From: a virus
Reading direction: 5' to 3' (one strand)
Length of the DNA stretch: 64,000 nt
IMG/VR virus record: IMGVR_UViG_3300047359_000671
Location: 27,310 to 91,309 of that record
Of this stretch, positions 19,101 through 27,209 are shown piece after piece; positions within the stretch are counted from its first letter, which is position 1, and each line of letters starts with the position of its first letter. The position numbers and the translations under genes were made by a program. Under the pieces are notes generated by a model. It was not told the DNA's origin and made no database searches. It worked only from the letters and a program-made list of their open reading frames with translations.

Positions 19101-21065
19101 TTCATCGCTTACTTGGTCAACTTGACCTTGAATACCTGTTTGTATTTCAACTGCTTGATTATATTCTTGTTCTATATCATTAATAATTTGTAGATTACTA
19201 TCGTCTATTGCAATTCTGGCACCTGAACCTTGTTTAACAAATGCTTCATACATAAACGCATCTGCTGGTTGAACATACAGTTTTGTTAATTTGTTATTCA
19301 TAGAAATATTAAAATCAAGTATTTGGTCATTCTTACCAGTGTATTGATAATTGTAAATCTTGTTAACATGATTTTTACTAAAATAATCTATAACTTGTTG
19401 TTTGTTTTTTGTATACTTGTTAACTTGGTCTAGTTTGTTTTGTACTACTTCTCTATAATCATATGAAAAGAAATACTCAATATCATATGCGTATGAACCA
19501 GCAACAGAGTTCCAGCCATTTTGTTTTGGAATCAAATGTGGTGTAATTTTAAAACATTTTGTAAACTCTGCTTGTTCTTTTATGAGTTCATCTTTTACTA
19601 AATTAGATTTGATGGTAATGTCTTGTAGAATGTTATATATTCCCATTCCAGGAGAAACTGTTCCTATCTGTTCAGAAGAATTATTACCACTTGACGAAAA
19701 CTCAACACGCATATTTCTATTTGTATATTCTGACCCACCTTTCATCATTCCACTTGCAAAAGAATTTTTAAAATCTTCTGACATAGACCATGTATACTCA
19801 TTACATAAGTTCTTCCCTAGCCCAGGTCTTGACTTCTTGTAATTGTTATTTAATTCGGTAAAAAAAGTATCTAGGGTTTCTTGTAATGTATCTCCAACTT
19901 TAAATGTGAATGGATAAGAACACGTACTTACATCATGGTCATATATCGCTTCGTCTGAGAATATTCTACCAGTTAACGTTGTTGAAGTTCCTCTTTCATC
20001 TGTTGTTGTTGGGACATCACGCAGTTTATCTATTTTGAATGGAAAAACTTTAGTTGCTTTAAGTTTTTCTTGTTTCCCATAAGAATCATAACCTATAAAG
20101 TTTACTTTCATAAACCATGTAGCAGTACCTATTGATTGGTATCCCATTAAGACTAGAGCGTTCTGTAGATTATCTGTTAAACTTGTTTCTCCTACCTGCA
20201 CTATTTCAAACTGCAAAGATGTGGCTGTACCTGCCATTCTGCTATTAGTAGCATTACCTACACCAATAGATTGTACTTGTAATCCATCAATATTAAATTC
20301 AGTAGATACACCAGTCTTTGCTATTGTTATTTTATTAATTCCATTACTAGGCCATGCATCACTTGATATTTCTTCAACATTGAATCCTTCAGAAGCGTGA
20401 AACTTTCTTTCCTCTATTATGTCTACACAAAAGAATTCTAATATATATGTGTAGTTAGAAAATCTATCTAATTTATTTTCAAGGAAATTCCAGTTCTGAG
20501 TTATGTCATCTAATGATGTTGCTTTTCTTAATACTTGATGCGTGTCAGTAAGTCCTTCACTAGTTGTCAGTGTTTTTATTTCTTCTAAGTTGTTTCGAGC
20601 CGCAATGTTATCTTCAATAATATCTTCAATTTCTTCTTCTCGTATACTTGCTATCTGGGCTAGTTTTTTGCCTGTATTAAGTACTGCATCATTCCAATAA
20701 TTATCTGCTCCTTTTGTACCACGTACTTTTGCATACGCAGGTATAAACGTATTAGTAAAACTGTCAAGGTCTTCTGGGATAATAACATCATTTGGGCCGA
20801 TGCCCATTGCTTTTGATACTAAAATAATATCGTCATCTCTACTTCCAGATGGAATATCAACTGATTCAACGATACCTGTAATTGTAGTTTTGCCAGAATT
20901 ATATAAATCAGTTATTGTTTGCCTTGCCGCAACAACTCCGTGTTCTGGTGAACTAAATCTAATATATGTACCAGCAGTACCGGTCGTACCGTCGAAAGGT
21001 ATATCAGAACTCCTAATCATCATAGGATTATTATAAATTTGATTTAGTGGTTGACCCGCCGCCAT
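16188..21065 (-). CDS. Large baseplate hub protein with N-terminal NPxxIR-type domain
   Basis: The protein has 1625 residues and lies between gp53 and gp5, where a gp27-type hub subunit is expected. The N-terminal 100 residues (NNPMMIRSSDIPF, FSSPEHGVVAARQTI, TTITGIVESV) follow the pattern of the NPGNIR family found in phage virion and lysin proteins. Residues about 185-420 resemble hub domains of marine T4-like phages (FEIVQVGETSLTDNLQNAL, WFMKVNFIGYDSYG). Two long coiled-coil-like stretches (about 600-730 and 1290-1400) and acidic linkers follow. The exact equivalent of T4 gp27 is not proven. It is expressed in the gp48/54, gp53, hub, gp5 operon. Confidence 0.72.
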   Translation of the reverse strand: MAAGQPLNQIYNNPMMIRSSDIPFDGTTGTAGTYIRFSSPEHGVVAARQTITDLYNSGKTTITGIVESVDIPSGSRDDDIILVSKAMGIGPNDVIIPEDLDSFTNTFIPAYAKVRGTKGADNYWNDAVLNTGKKLAQIASIREEEIEDIIEDNIAARNNLEEIKTLTTSEGLTDTHQVLRKATSLDDITQNWNFLENKLDRFSNYTYILEFFCVDIIEERKFHASEGFNVEEISSDAWPSNGINKITIAKTGVSTEFNIDGLQVQSIGVGNATNSRMAGTATSLQFEIVQVGETSLTDNLQNALVLMGYQSIGTATWFMKVNFIGYDSYGKQEKLKATKVFPFKIDKLRDVPTTTDERGTSTTLTGRIFSDEAIYDHDVSTCSYPFTFKVGDTLQETLDTFFTELNNNYKKSRPGLGKNLCNEYTWSMSEDFKNSFASGMMKGGSEYTNRNMRVEFSSSGNNSSEQIGTVSPGMGIYNILQDITIKSNLVKDELIKEQAEFTKCFKITPHLIPKQNGWNSVAGSYAYDIEYFFSYDYREVVQNKLDQVNKYTKNKQQVIDYFSKNHVNKIYNYQYTGKNDQILDFNISMNNKLTKLYVQPADAFMYEAFVKQGSGARIAIDDSNLQIINDIEQEYNQAVEIQTGIQGQVDQVSDEIMSLTDDMTAQWASSQGMTLKEAGDILATKNGDEKLQLFAQGEEAVFTPERKERLTALHEALDKIQAEDESARARERQLLAEVDQVYQDVIATQLSGNTPLDVADRNLVTAGVVRRASSSNPILLVEDIDNDVISKLETSTFNSILATQLNNPVVFNRITKAYADPRKLSVIKSTDIENVEIAREKYYESRIGMSTSMINADMSIKGDPYWIEGYIGRPAKIKEHFGEQGTDTELQILTSLNGINGCIVRSDVTEGTDEFGNPILSQFISSLYTVNNITSQFSGGQFTQNLELSKFTAAEQFEDMNYLIGGEIEEPAKIQTNYTTAFGHYPGRTYLNTAGMVLGGETEEEKSDFNAIEKPVGAGNKGEVTITRTNSTIRTENGVIVENSTTTETETLNVIDADESYTSMNIANMGAKNVFIDASTDGNGNGASAADAKQLAFTLGQLDGLCKVGEVAACSAIQTTYNDIRRIYGDASDAEAQINEQIADGDITMSPEVVSILNDAYGTPLNITGVNQALVDEFDETRESQSKAFVLPTDVSLEDLGFHKDESVQDEIIAPVEYPDWGGVPARLLNEGYVPLMSDPSIEVVNAETSLDTDSKKIVIPEGIYPPSVLAQGRTLYLPEVEAGTYTAKELKARETIQNEINDIMQGSETLDDLTEIQYTRVKQLEQGIITLDEAVTTGFRGDLNKSVKTREYEQRMMDLKVEEAELKEDLDGTYFNWWGRDRDTERLIEIQSEMSAIQHGMESSKVSTVASIDKGTGAKPTIITEAAHTLPLNDSGNVDVEEISVLVQHDPSDNDAQTTWNGHVAGQDDAVIDTHNIILPSQLEDSNLPVSSNQIEQYQQAHKIYEGMMTHTDNVPFVTVTEEDGYQYQIRDFDNIPDITYVDANGLTQTISNPSAHFGFNSSDGADSYPVSMGDYDKLKTDIADLFPDVEVGVPPQTANEKAKAKTSEGLVIEIQPDRFYIKR

Positions 21066-21066
21066 G

Positions 21067-21366
21067 TTACTTCATCCCATCGATATTTGTTTTGCTAGGT
21101 ATTTTGATTGTTTTGCCAACTGAGAAATCTCTTATTGGGTCTTTGATAATGTCTGGGTTTCTTTGTGCAAACACCCACCAATACTTTGCAGTTCCATATA
21201 ATTCATAACTGCATAAATCAGGACGTTCATCAAAGTTTTGTGGTATGATATAATCTTCGTCATATGGGTCTTTAAATATAAAACGCTTTTTAAGTATATC
21301 TAAAACTTGATTGTTGATAATTGGAGTTTTACTCCAAGGTGATTTAATATCATACATAACCGTCAT
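21067..21366 (-). CDS. 53: Baseplate wedge protein gp53
   Basis: Ninety-nine residues with the gp53 core: LYGTAKYWWVFAQRNPDIIK followed by FSVGKTIKIPS, the LysM-like strand pattern of the family. T4 gp53 is 196 residues, so this is a minimal form like those in marine T4-like phages. Its role is joining wedges around the hub. ATG 21366 overlaps the end of the preceding gene by 17 bases; an internal ATG at 21357 is an alternative start. Confidence 0.88.
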   Translation of the reverse strand: MTVMYDIKSPWSKTPIINNQVLDILKKRFIFKDPYDEDYIIPQNFDERPDLCSYELYGTAKYWWVFAQRNPDIIKDPIRDFSVGKTIKIPSKTNIDGMK

Positions 21367-21937
21367 TCCTTAATTTGCCTTGCATATAATCTCTAACACT
21401 AAAATTCTCTCTAACATCTTTAGGAGCATATGTAGTTGATAATGATAATACAAATGTGTTCATTACAGGTATTCGTACAATTCCTCCTGTAGACTTAGAG
21501 TTGTATTCTAAGTAGTCAATATCCGAATCTAAGTTCCATGCAAAATCTCTTATCATACATGGTACTGCTGTATATAATCCATGTGCATAAAAACGCAACA
21601 CAGGAGGTGGGAGTCCAGGACTACTATCTTGACCGAAATTCATTTTCATAGCACTTCTAACCCACAATCCTGCCTTTACTATATACTCTGCTTGTTCTTC
21701 ACTTCGTACTACCATAGGCGCAGTAATGTTAATTTCAACGTTTTGTCCACTTTCAAATGCACGTTGTTGAAAGTTATTATGAGTAAGTGCATATTCTGAA
21801 TAGTTTGCACCTTGCATCGATGATACAGTAGGAGTGTACGGAAAGTTTAGTATATTATCTTTCAGACCAGCCAAAGAAAGTCTGCCACTTGGGTCCCAGA
21901 GTCTAACTGGTTGTTTAGTTTCATATGGATTTGCCAT
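21350..21937 (-). CDS. Baseplate tail-tube initiator/cap, gp48 or gp54-like
   Basis: The 195-residue protein has a tail-tube-like pattern: PPPVLRFYAHG, CMIRDFAWNLDSDIDYLE, then RIPVMNTFVLSLSTTYAPK. This fits the gp48/gp54 pair that caps the hub and starts tube polymerisation; I cannot decide which. It is shorter than T4 gp48 (364) and gp54 (320). It is the first gene of the hub operon; ATG 21937 follows AGGAGAGA, and a late box with the palindromic upstream element lies at 21963-21991. Confidence 0.75.
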   Translation of the reverse strand: MANPYETKQPVRLWDPSGRLSLAGLKDNILNFPYTPTVSSMQGANYSEYALTHNNFQQRAFESGQNVEINITAPMVVRSEEQAEYIVKAGLWVRSAMKMNFGQDSSPGLPPPVLRFYAHGLYTAVPCMIRDFAWNLDSDIDYLEYNSKSTGGIVRIPVMNTFVLSLSTTYAPKDVRENFSVRDYMQGKLRNDGYV

Positions 21938-21962
21938 GAATCTCTCCTAGTAAATTATAACA

Positions 21963-21971
21963 GTATTTATC
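21963..21971 (-). promoter_or_regulatory. Late promoter box GATAAATAC for hub operon
   Basis: Minus-strand GATAAATAC lies 26 bases before the gp48/54-like start. The 12-bp palindrome lies exactly 8 bp upstream, as at the gp25 operon. Confidence 0.75.
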
Positions 21972-21979
21972 GCCACATT

Positions 21980-21991
21980 AACTACGAACTT
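21980..21991. promoter_or_regulatory. Palindromic element AACTACGAACTT
   Basis: Second copy of the AACTWCGWASTT element, 8 bp upstream of the minus-strand late box. It is a less perfect palindrome than the copy at 11760. It lies between divergent late boxes of the hub operon and the gp55 operon. Confidence 0.55.
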
Positions 21992-21996
21992 TTTAA

Positions 21997-22005
21997 GATA
22001 AATAC
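21997..22005 (+). promoter_or_regulatory. Late box GATAAATAC upstream of gp55
   Basis: Plus-strand GATAAATAC lies between the palindrome and the sigma70-type promoter. It could let gp55 activate its own operon late in infection. Confidence 0.5.
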
Positions 22006-22022
22006 TATAAAGAAGAAAGGAC

Positions 22023-22051
22023 TTGACATTGAGTTTTAAATAGTGTAATAT
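22023..22051 (+). promoter_or_regulatory. Sigma70-type promoter for gp55 operon
   Basis: TTGACA (22023-22028), a 17-bp spacer and TAATAT (22046-22051). The gp55 start is 26 bases downstream with an AGGAG site. Confidence 0.8.
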
Positions 22052-22076
22052 AGTACTAATTCAGGAGAAATAAACT

Positions 22077-22946
22077 ATGGCAAGAAGACAAAACTATCTT
22101 AATAATAAAGATATGTTAAAACAAATTCACATTTCAAAGGCAAACTATTCATGGTTTGTTGACCGAGAGATGCATCATCAACATGATATTATCTTGTATA
22201 GTACAGACGAAATTTCAGAATCCGTCGAACAAGCAAGACAAAATCGTGCAGACAGATTGCAGAAACTGGCTTGGGATGCGAATGAAGATAAAAAGAAGAA
22301 ACAAGTAGATTTTTTAGTAGACCCTACTTCTTTCTCAGAAGAACAAATAGTATTCAGAGTTATGACTTTCGAACATATTCCAGATGAGCCTGGAAGAAAG
22401 CAGAACCCAAAAACTATTGCAGACACTAAAGTTAAACTAAATTTCCCACCATTCAAACACTACACTTATGTAGATGGCGTTATTAAAGAAGTGGGATATT
22501 CGCATCACAACAGCGATAAAGAATTTGATTTAAGAACAGGTAAAATTACAGCGACATTGGCAAACATGTACATCAAACTAGTAGAACGTTATTCACAACG
22601 TGCTAACTGGCGTGGTTACACATACATTGATGAAATGCGTGGACAAGCATTGTTACAATTGACACAGATTGGTCTTCAATTTAATGAAGATAAATCAGAT
22701 AACCCATTTGCATATTACACAGCCGCAGTAAACAATTCATTTACACGTGTTCTAAACATTGAAAAGAAAAATCAAGGTATCAGGGACGACTTGCTAGAAA
22801 AAGCAGGTCAGGCACCGAGTTGGACTAGACAATTAGAACATGAGATGAAATCACAAGAACGTTGGCAAAAAGTCATTAAGGCTAAGATTACCGATGATGT
22901 GATACCTACTGAAACAATCAAAGAGATTTACGCTGATAATGACTAA
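22077..22946 (+). CDS. 55: Late-promoter sigma factor gp55
   Basis: The 289-residue protein is a gp55-type sigma factor that directs host RNA polymerase to late boxes. The recognisable core is at residues about 158-225: LVERYSQRANWRGYTYIDEM, then DKSDNPFAYYTAAVNNSFTR and NIEKKNQG, equivalent to the sigma region 2 segment. It is longer than T4 gp55 (185) because of an N-terminal extension. The many GATAAATAC boxes in this window are its expected targets. The 3' end overlaps gp47 by 8 bases. The T4 co-activators gp33 and gp45 are not in the window. Confidence 0.9.
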   Translation: MARRQNYLNNKDMLKQIHISKANYSWFVDREMHHQHDIILYSTDEISESVEQARQNRADRLQKLAWDANEDKKKKQVDFLVDPTSFSEEQIVFRVMTFEHIPDEPGRKQNPKTIADTKVKLNFPPFKHYTYVDGVIKEVGYSHHNSDKEFDLRTGKITATLANMYIKLVERYSQRANWRGYTYIDEMRGQALLQLTQIGLQFNEDKSDNPFAYYTAAVNNSFTRVLNIEKKNQGIRDDLLEKAGQAPSWTRQLEHEMKSQERWQKVIKAKITDDVIPTETIKEIYADND

Positions 22947-23958
22947 TAATTTATTTAAAAGAGCGGCCTGTTTTACCGACATTCATTATGGAATGAGGAA
23001 CAACGCAAAGCAACACAATGAAGATTGTGATGGGTTTGTAGAATGGTTTATCGATGAAGCAAAGAAGAAAGACTGTGATACATGTATCTTTCTTGGTGAT
23101 TGGCATCACAATCGTGCTAGTCTTAATATTTCTACAATGAAATATAGTTTAGACGGTTTACGAAAACTAAGTGCCGCGTTTGAGAAAGTTTATGTTATCT
23201 TAGGTAACCACGATTTATTTTACCGTGAAAGCCGTGATGTAAACTCTGTAGAATTTGTCGAAGAACTAGAGAACGTTGTTCTAGTCAGAGACAAACTAGT
23301 TGAAGGTGACGTAGCCATTGTAAGTTGGTTAGTTGGCGAAGAATGGAAGAAAGTACCAAAGATTAAAACAAAATATATGTTTGGTCACTTCGAACTTCCT
23401 GCGTTCAAACTAAACGCAATGGTAGAAATGCCAGACCACGGTGGTCTTAAAGGCAACATGTTTGCTAACCAAGATTACGTATTCACCGGGCATTTTCACA
23501 AACGTCAAGTCAGAGACAATGTGATTTATATGGGGAACGCCTTCCCTCATAACTTTTCAGATGCATGGGACGATGACCGAGGATGGATGTTCCTCGAATG
23601 GGACAAAGAACCAGAGTTCTTTGCTTGGCCTAATGCACCGAAATACAAGACTATTACATTGTCCACTTTATTAGATGAACCAGAGAAGTATCTATTGCCT
23701 AAAACAAGCGCAAAGATTTCTTTAGACATCGATATCTCTTATGAAGAAGCAAACTTTATTAAAGATACTTTCGTAGAAACATACGACCTACGTGATGTGA
23801 CACTTGTACCTGTAAAAAATACAGAACACGAAACTGATACAGGTGTAGATTTACATTTTGAAACAATCGATGAAATTGTTGTATCACAGTTAGCATCATT
23901 AGATGATAATGGTAGTTTTGACCGAAACGTACTAATTGAGATTTATAATAGTCTCTAG
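22939..23958 (+). CDS. 47: Recombination nuclease subunit gp47 (Mre11/SbcD-like)
   Basis: The 339-residue protein has all phosphoesterase motifs of the Mre11 family: FTDIHYG near residue 12, FLGDWHHN, ILGNHD and GHFHKR. The metal-binding residues Asp, His and Asn are present. Length equals T4 gp47 (339). With gp46 it forms the nuclease-ATPase complex that resects DNA ends for recombination-dependent replication and host DNA breakdown. The SDR-like gene separates it from gp46. Confidence 0.95.
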   Translation: MTNNLFKRAACFTDIHYGMRNNAKQHNEDCDGFVEWFIDEAKKKDCDTCIFLGDWHHNRASLNISTMKYSLDGLRKLSAAFEKVYVILGNHDLFYRESRDVNSVEFVEELENVVLVRDKLVEGDVAIVSWLVGEEWKKVPKIKTKYMFGHFELPAFKLNAMVEMPDHGGLKGNMFANQDYVFTGHFHKRQVRDNVIYMGNAFPHNFSDAWDDDRGWMFLEWDKEPEFFAWPNAPKYKTITLSTLLDEPEKYLLPKTSAKISLDIDISYEEANFIKDTFVETYDLRDVTLVPVKNTEHETDTGVDLHFETIDEIVVSQLASLDDNGSFDRNVLIEIYNSL

Positions 23959-23962
23959 CAAT

Positions 23963-24577
23963 ATGAAAAAAATACTGATTACCGGAAACCGTAACTATGG
24001 ACTTTGTCAGGCTATTTGTGACCTTTTTGATACTATGGATGATATGCGTTACGATACTGCTAGTCGTAGTACCAATTTTCATTTAGATAGACATGATGAA
24101 CAAGTTCGACTAGCCCAACATTTTATTGATGGAGATTATAATGTTTTCATCAACTGTTCTGCTATTTGGAAGTTTCATCAAGTTATGATAGCAGAAGAAG
24201 TATATAATAAGTGTAATGATAATAACAAAATTGCACATATTATTAATATTGGTTCAACCGCAGATACAGGTGTAAAAGGCAGAACATGGCGTTATCCTAC
24301 AGAAAAGAAAGCATTAAAGGCATATAACAGAGACTTGACGTATATGACTATGGGTGGTTCAAATGTTAAAAGCACATTGATATCATTCGGTAGTTTGACT
24401 ACTCCTAGTGTTATGAAAAAGCATCCAGATAGAGAGTTAATGGATGTAGAGTACGCCGCACAACTAATTTTGTGGTTGCTTTCTCAACCAGAATATGTTA
24501 ATATAAATGAATTATCGGTAGACCCTATACAGATGGGTCATTTTGCCAGGGAGAGGAATAAGTTTGTTAAAGATTAA
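23963..24577 (+). CDS. SDR-like NAD(P)-binding protein
   Basis: From ATG 23963 the protein has 204 residues. MKKILITGNRNYG is a Rossmann-type glycine-rich start; INIGSTAD supplies the SDR serine, and YPTEKKALKAYNRDL gives a Tyr-x3-Lys catalytic pair. It is short for an active SDR (usually about 250), and the substrate is unknown. It sits between gp47 and gp46 and overlaps gp46, so it is co-expressed with recombination genes. An upstream TTG (23936) opens the frame but lies inside gp47 without a ribosome site, so I prefer the ATG. Confidence 0.75.
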   Translation: MKKILITGNRNYGLCQAICDLFDTMDDMRYDTASRSTNFHLDRHDEQVRLAQHFIDGDYNVFINCSAIWKFHQVMIAEEVYNKCNDNNKIAHIINIGSTADTGVKGRTWRYPTEKKALKAYNRDLTYMTMGGSNVKSTLISFGSLTTPSVMKKHPDRELMDVEYAAQLILWLLSQPEYVNINELSVDPIQMGHFARERNKFVKD

Positions 24578-26360
24578 GAATATAACAGTACGAAATTTTA
24601 TGAGTGTCGGTAATGTCACTCAAGCCGTAACATTAGAACAAGATAATCTAACACTTGTGCTAGGTAATAACTTAGATTTAGGTGGAGATGGTTCTCGTAA
24701 TGGTACAGGTAAGACTACACTAATTAATGCATTGTCATATGGATTATACGGCAATGCTCTTACTAATATTCGTAAAGATAACTTAATTAATAAAACAAAT
24801 GGCAAAGGAATGCTTGTCACTATTGATTTCGAATACAATGGAAGTCAATACCGAATTGAACGTGGTCGTAGACCTAATGTCTTTAGATTCATCAAAGACG
24901 GGATTGACTTAAATGATTCACATGATGCCGCTCAAGGCGAAATGCGTCAAACACAAACTGAACTTGTAGATATTATTGGTATCTCACATGCAATGTTTAA
25001 ACATGTTGTGGCTCTAAACACATACACAGAACCGTTCTTATCATTACGTGCCGCAGACCAACGTGAATTAATTGAAGAACTTCTTGGTATCACTGAACTT
25101 TCTAAGAAAGCAGAAAAACTTAAAGAAGCAATCAAAACAACTAAAGACCAAATCAAAGATGAAGAATACAATCTTAAGTCTGTAGAAGATGCAAACTCTC
25201 GTATTCTAAAATCTATTAAAGATATTGAACGCAGACAACGTATCTGGAATGAAAAACATGACACTGAACTTTCTGAACTTGAAACAGGTCTTGATGCGTT
25301 ATCGCATGTAGACATTCAAACAGAAATTGCAAATCACCAAGCATTAATTACATACAACGAACAATCTACTAAATTAACCGAAGCAAAACGTTGGATTACA
25401 AGTATCGAAGCAGATGATGAGAAACAAGAAAGTCTAATTTCAAAATTAAAAAATGAAATTAAATTACTTGAAGACCATAAATGTCATGCGTGTGGACAAG
25501 AATTACACGATGGTAAACAAGAAAAAATTCTTACATCTAAGCAAGAAACTATGAGAGAAGCATCAATGCAAATCTTAAGCAACAGTTCTCAATTAGCAGA
25601 ACACTTAGAAGTAGTAAATGAAATTGGTGAACTTGGTGATAAACCTGCAACGTTCTATCAAAATCTTACAGATGCATACGAGCATCAAAATTCCGTAAAA
25701 AGTTTAGAAGAACAGATAGAAAAGATTAAGAATACAGAAGACCCTTATGCAGAACAAATCGAAGATATGCGTAATGGTCATTTAGAAGAATTAGATTACT
25801 CACACATGAATACACTGATTTCATTACGTGAACATCAGGAGTTTCTAATCAAACTATTAACGAATAAAGACAGTTTTATTCGTAAAAAGATTATTGACCA
25901 AAACTTAAACTATCTAAATTCACGTTTAGATTTCTACTTAGAGAAGTTAGGATTACCACATGATGTTAAATTCTTAAGTGACTTAACAGTAGAAATAACA
26001 GAACTTGGTAGAGATTTAGACTTTGATAATTTATCACGTGGTGAACGCAATAGACTTATCTTAGGTTTAAGTTGGAGTTTTAGAGATATATTTGAATCAT
26101 TGTATAGTACAATTAATGTGTTATTTGTAGACGAATTGATTGACAGTGGTTTAGATACTAATGGTGTGGAAGCCGCATTAGCAGTTCTTAAGAAGATGGT
26201 ACGTGAAAGAAATCGTAGCATATTCTTAGTTTCACACCGAGAAGAACTACAAGGACGTGTATCAAATGTTCTTAACGTAGTTAAAGAGAATGGGTTTACT
26301 AACTTCTCACAAGAAGATGAACCAGTTGACCCTGGAATCGAGTTGGACACAATTATTTAA
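24564..26360 (+). CDS. 46: Recombination nuclease subunit gp46 (Rad50/SbcC-like ATPase)
   Basis: The 598-residue protein starts at TTG 24564 (LLKIKNITVRNFMSVG), preceded by a good AGGGAGAGG site. Walker A is GDGSRNGTGKTTLINAL. A zinc hook CHACGQEL sits in the middle of the coiled coil. The ABC signature is LSRGERNRLILGL, and Walker B is INVLFVDELIDSG, followed by an SHRE switch. Length is close to T4 gp46 (560). It pairs with gp47 to process DNA ends. The 14-base overlap with the SDR gene indicates coupling. Confidence 0.95.
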   Translation: MLKIKNITVRNFMSVGNVTQAVTLEQDNLTLVLGNNLDLGGDGSRNGTGKTTLINALSYGLYGNALTNIRKDNLINKTNGKGMLVTIDFEYNGSQYRIERGRRPNVFRFIKDGIDLNDSHDAAQGEMRQTQTELVDIIGISHAMFKHVVALNTYTEPFLSLRAADQRELIEELLGITELSKKAEKLKEAIKTTKDQIKDEEYNLKSVEDANSRILKSIKDIERRQRIWNEKHDTELSELETGLDALSHVDIQTEIANHQALITYNEQSTKLTEAKRWITSIEADDEKQESLISKLKNEIKLLEDHKCHACGQELHDGKQEKILTSKQETMREASMQILSNSSQLAEHLEVVNEIGELGDKPATFYQNLTDAYEHQNSVKSLEEQIEKIKNTEDPYAEQIEDMRNGHLEELDYSHMNTLISLREHQEFLIKLLTNKDSFIRKKIIDQNLNYLNSRLDFYLEKLGLPHDVKFLSDLTVEITELGRDLDFDNLSRGERNRLILGLSWSFRDIFESLYSTINVLFVDELIDSGLDTNGVEAALAVLKKMVRERNRSIFLVSHREELQGRVSNVLNVVKENGFTNFSQEDEPVDPGIELDTII

Positions 26361-26375
26361 AGGAGGTGAAAACCA

Positions 26376-26552
26376 ATGAGCATACACGAACAAATTGTAG
26401 AACAATACGAAGCATACCTAAGCGAACACGAAGCGTGGGAAACAAAGGGTGTAAAGGCTGCGGCCGCTAGAGCAAGAAAGGCTTTAGGTGAAATTGGAAA
26501 ACTTACGAAAGAAAGACGTAAAGAAATCCAAGAAAAGAAAAATAATATGTAA
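26376..26552 (+). CDS. Small basic histone-like protein
   Basis: A 58-residue protein starts at ATG 26376 after a perfect AGGAGG site. It is Ala-, Lys- and Arg-rich at its C-terminal half (KAAAARARKALGEIGKL, KERRKEIQEKK), as in small H1/Hc1-like proteins found near recombination genes in marine T4-like phages. A DNA- or RNA-binding role is inferred. It ends the gp55 to gp46 operon just before an independent promoter. Confidence 0.7.
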   Translation: MSIHEQIVEQYEAYLSEHEAWETKGVKAAAARARKALGEIGKLTKERRKEIQEKKNNM

Positions 26553-26570
26553 AAAATGTTCAAAAAGGTG

Positions 26571-26600
26571 TTGACAATTGTAATACTTTTGTGTTATAAT
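26571..26600 (+). promoter_or_regulatory. Strong sigma70-type promoter for sRNA candidate
   Basis: TTGACA (26571-26576), an 18-bp spacer and TATAAT (26595-26600) with an extended TGT before it. Transcription should begin near 26607. No start codon with a ribosome site follows before the terminator. Confidence 0.85.
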
Positions 26601-26606
26601 TAATAC

Positions 26607-26723
26607 ATAATCAAAGACGCTAAGTGTCTCCTCTCAACCTCTCTCAACGAGGCGTCTAAGATTAGTTTCTCAACACAGAGAACAAAAAACTAAAAGCCCG
26701 GTTCTAGTAACTGGGCTTTTTTT
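26607..26723 (+). ncRNA. Probable phage small RNA, about 117 nt
   Basis: The transcript between promoter and terminator can fold into three hairpins. The first has two helices, TAATC/GATTA and AGACGC/GCGTCT, around a symmetric AA/AA internal loop (26608-26664), topped by a 31-nt CU-rich loop. The second is TTCTC/GAGAA (26667-26682). The third is the terminator. The motif TCTCAAC occurs three times (26632, 26642, 26668). Loop bases 26639-26647 are perfectly complementary to nine bases (29676-29684) in the ribosome site of the tape measure gene. It resembles a trans-acting regulatory RNA, but no known family was recognised. Confidence 0.65.
26693..26723 (+). terminator. Rho-independent terminator
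   Basis: AAAGCCC-G-GTT pairs with AAC-T-GGGCTTT across a short loop, followed by a run of T. Confidence 0.9.
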
Positions 26724-26726
26724 ATA

Positions 26727-26735
26727 CATAAATAC
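26727..26735 (+). promoter_or_regulatory. Late-type box CATAAATAC
   Basis: The late-box core ATAAATAC lies just after the sRNA terminator and 25 bases before the 26761 gene, so the small genes may be expressed late. Confidence 0.55.
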
Positions 26736-26760
26736 TATCAAGCAACGAAAGGAAATCACA

Positions 26761-26943
26761 GTGGCAAATCAACTATCAACAGAACGAATGGAAGAAATCG
26801 AAAGAGTTCGTAAACTAGCAGAAGACTTTAAGAAAAAGGGAGGCAAGATTACTGTCTGTGAAACCGGTGAAGTAACTGACCAAGGTAAGATTAGTTACAA
26901 ATTTAGACGACCTCGACCTAAAGTAAAGAATGAACTTAAGTAA
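26761..26943 (+). CDS. Small charged protein, unknown function
   Basis: Sixty residues from GTG 26761, supported by AAAGGAAA upstream. It has a Glu/Lys-rich helix (MEEIERVRKLAEDFKKKGG) followed by a short beta-like part and a basic tail (YKFRRPRPKVKNELK). The tail suggests nucleic-acid or anionic partner binding, which is a guess. It overlaps the next gene by 14 bases. Confidence 0.6.
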   Translation: MANQLSTERMEEIERVRKLAEDFKKKGGKITVCETGEVTDQGKISYKFRRPRPKVKNELK

Positions 26944-27160
26944 ATTCCTAGAATGGTTCCAAATGATAACTGGTTGCACCGCGGCCGCCATTGTCTCCTT
27001 AAATCTAGGAGACGAATGGGTATTTTGGGCAATGGTGTTGTTTGTAATCAAAGATAGTATGATGGGCATTTTTGCATACATCAATAAGTATCCTGGCATA
27101 ATTATGAGTAGTGCTATCTATGTTCCCATAGATTTAATTGGTGTCATACGTTGGTATTAG
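26930..27160 (+). CDS. Small two-span membrane protein
   Basis: Seventy-six residues with two or three hydrophobic segments: MITGCTAAAIVSLNLG, WVFWAMVLFVIKDSMMGIFA and IIMSSAIYVPIDLIGVI. No known motif was found. It overlaps the preceding gene, so it is probably translated by coupling. It may act in the host inner membrane. Confidence 0.6.
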   Translation: MNLSKFLEWFQMITGCTAAAIVSLNLGDEWVFWAMVLFVIKDSMMGIFAYINKYPGIIMSSAIYVPIDLIGVIRWY

Positions 27161-27209
27161 TTAGATAACATCGTTGTTTGCTTTTGGCATGTATACCATA
27201 AATACATGT

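Noticed and set aside
27197-27205. Late box CATAAATAC
   Set aside because: Only 4 bases before ATG 27210, so transcription would start at or after the start codon.
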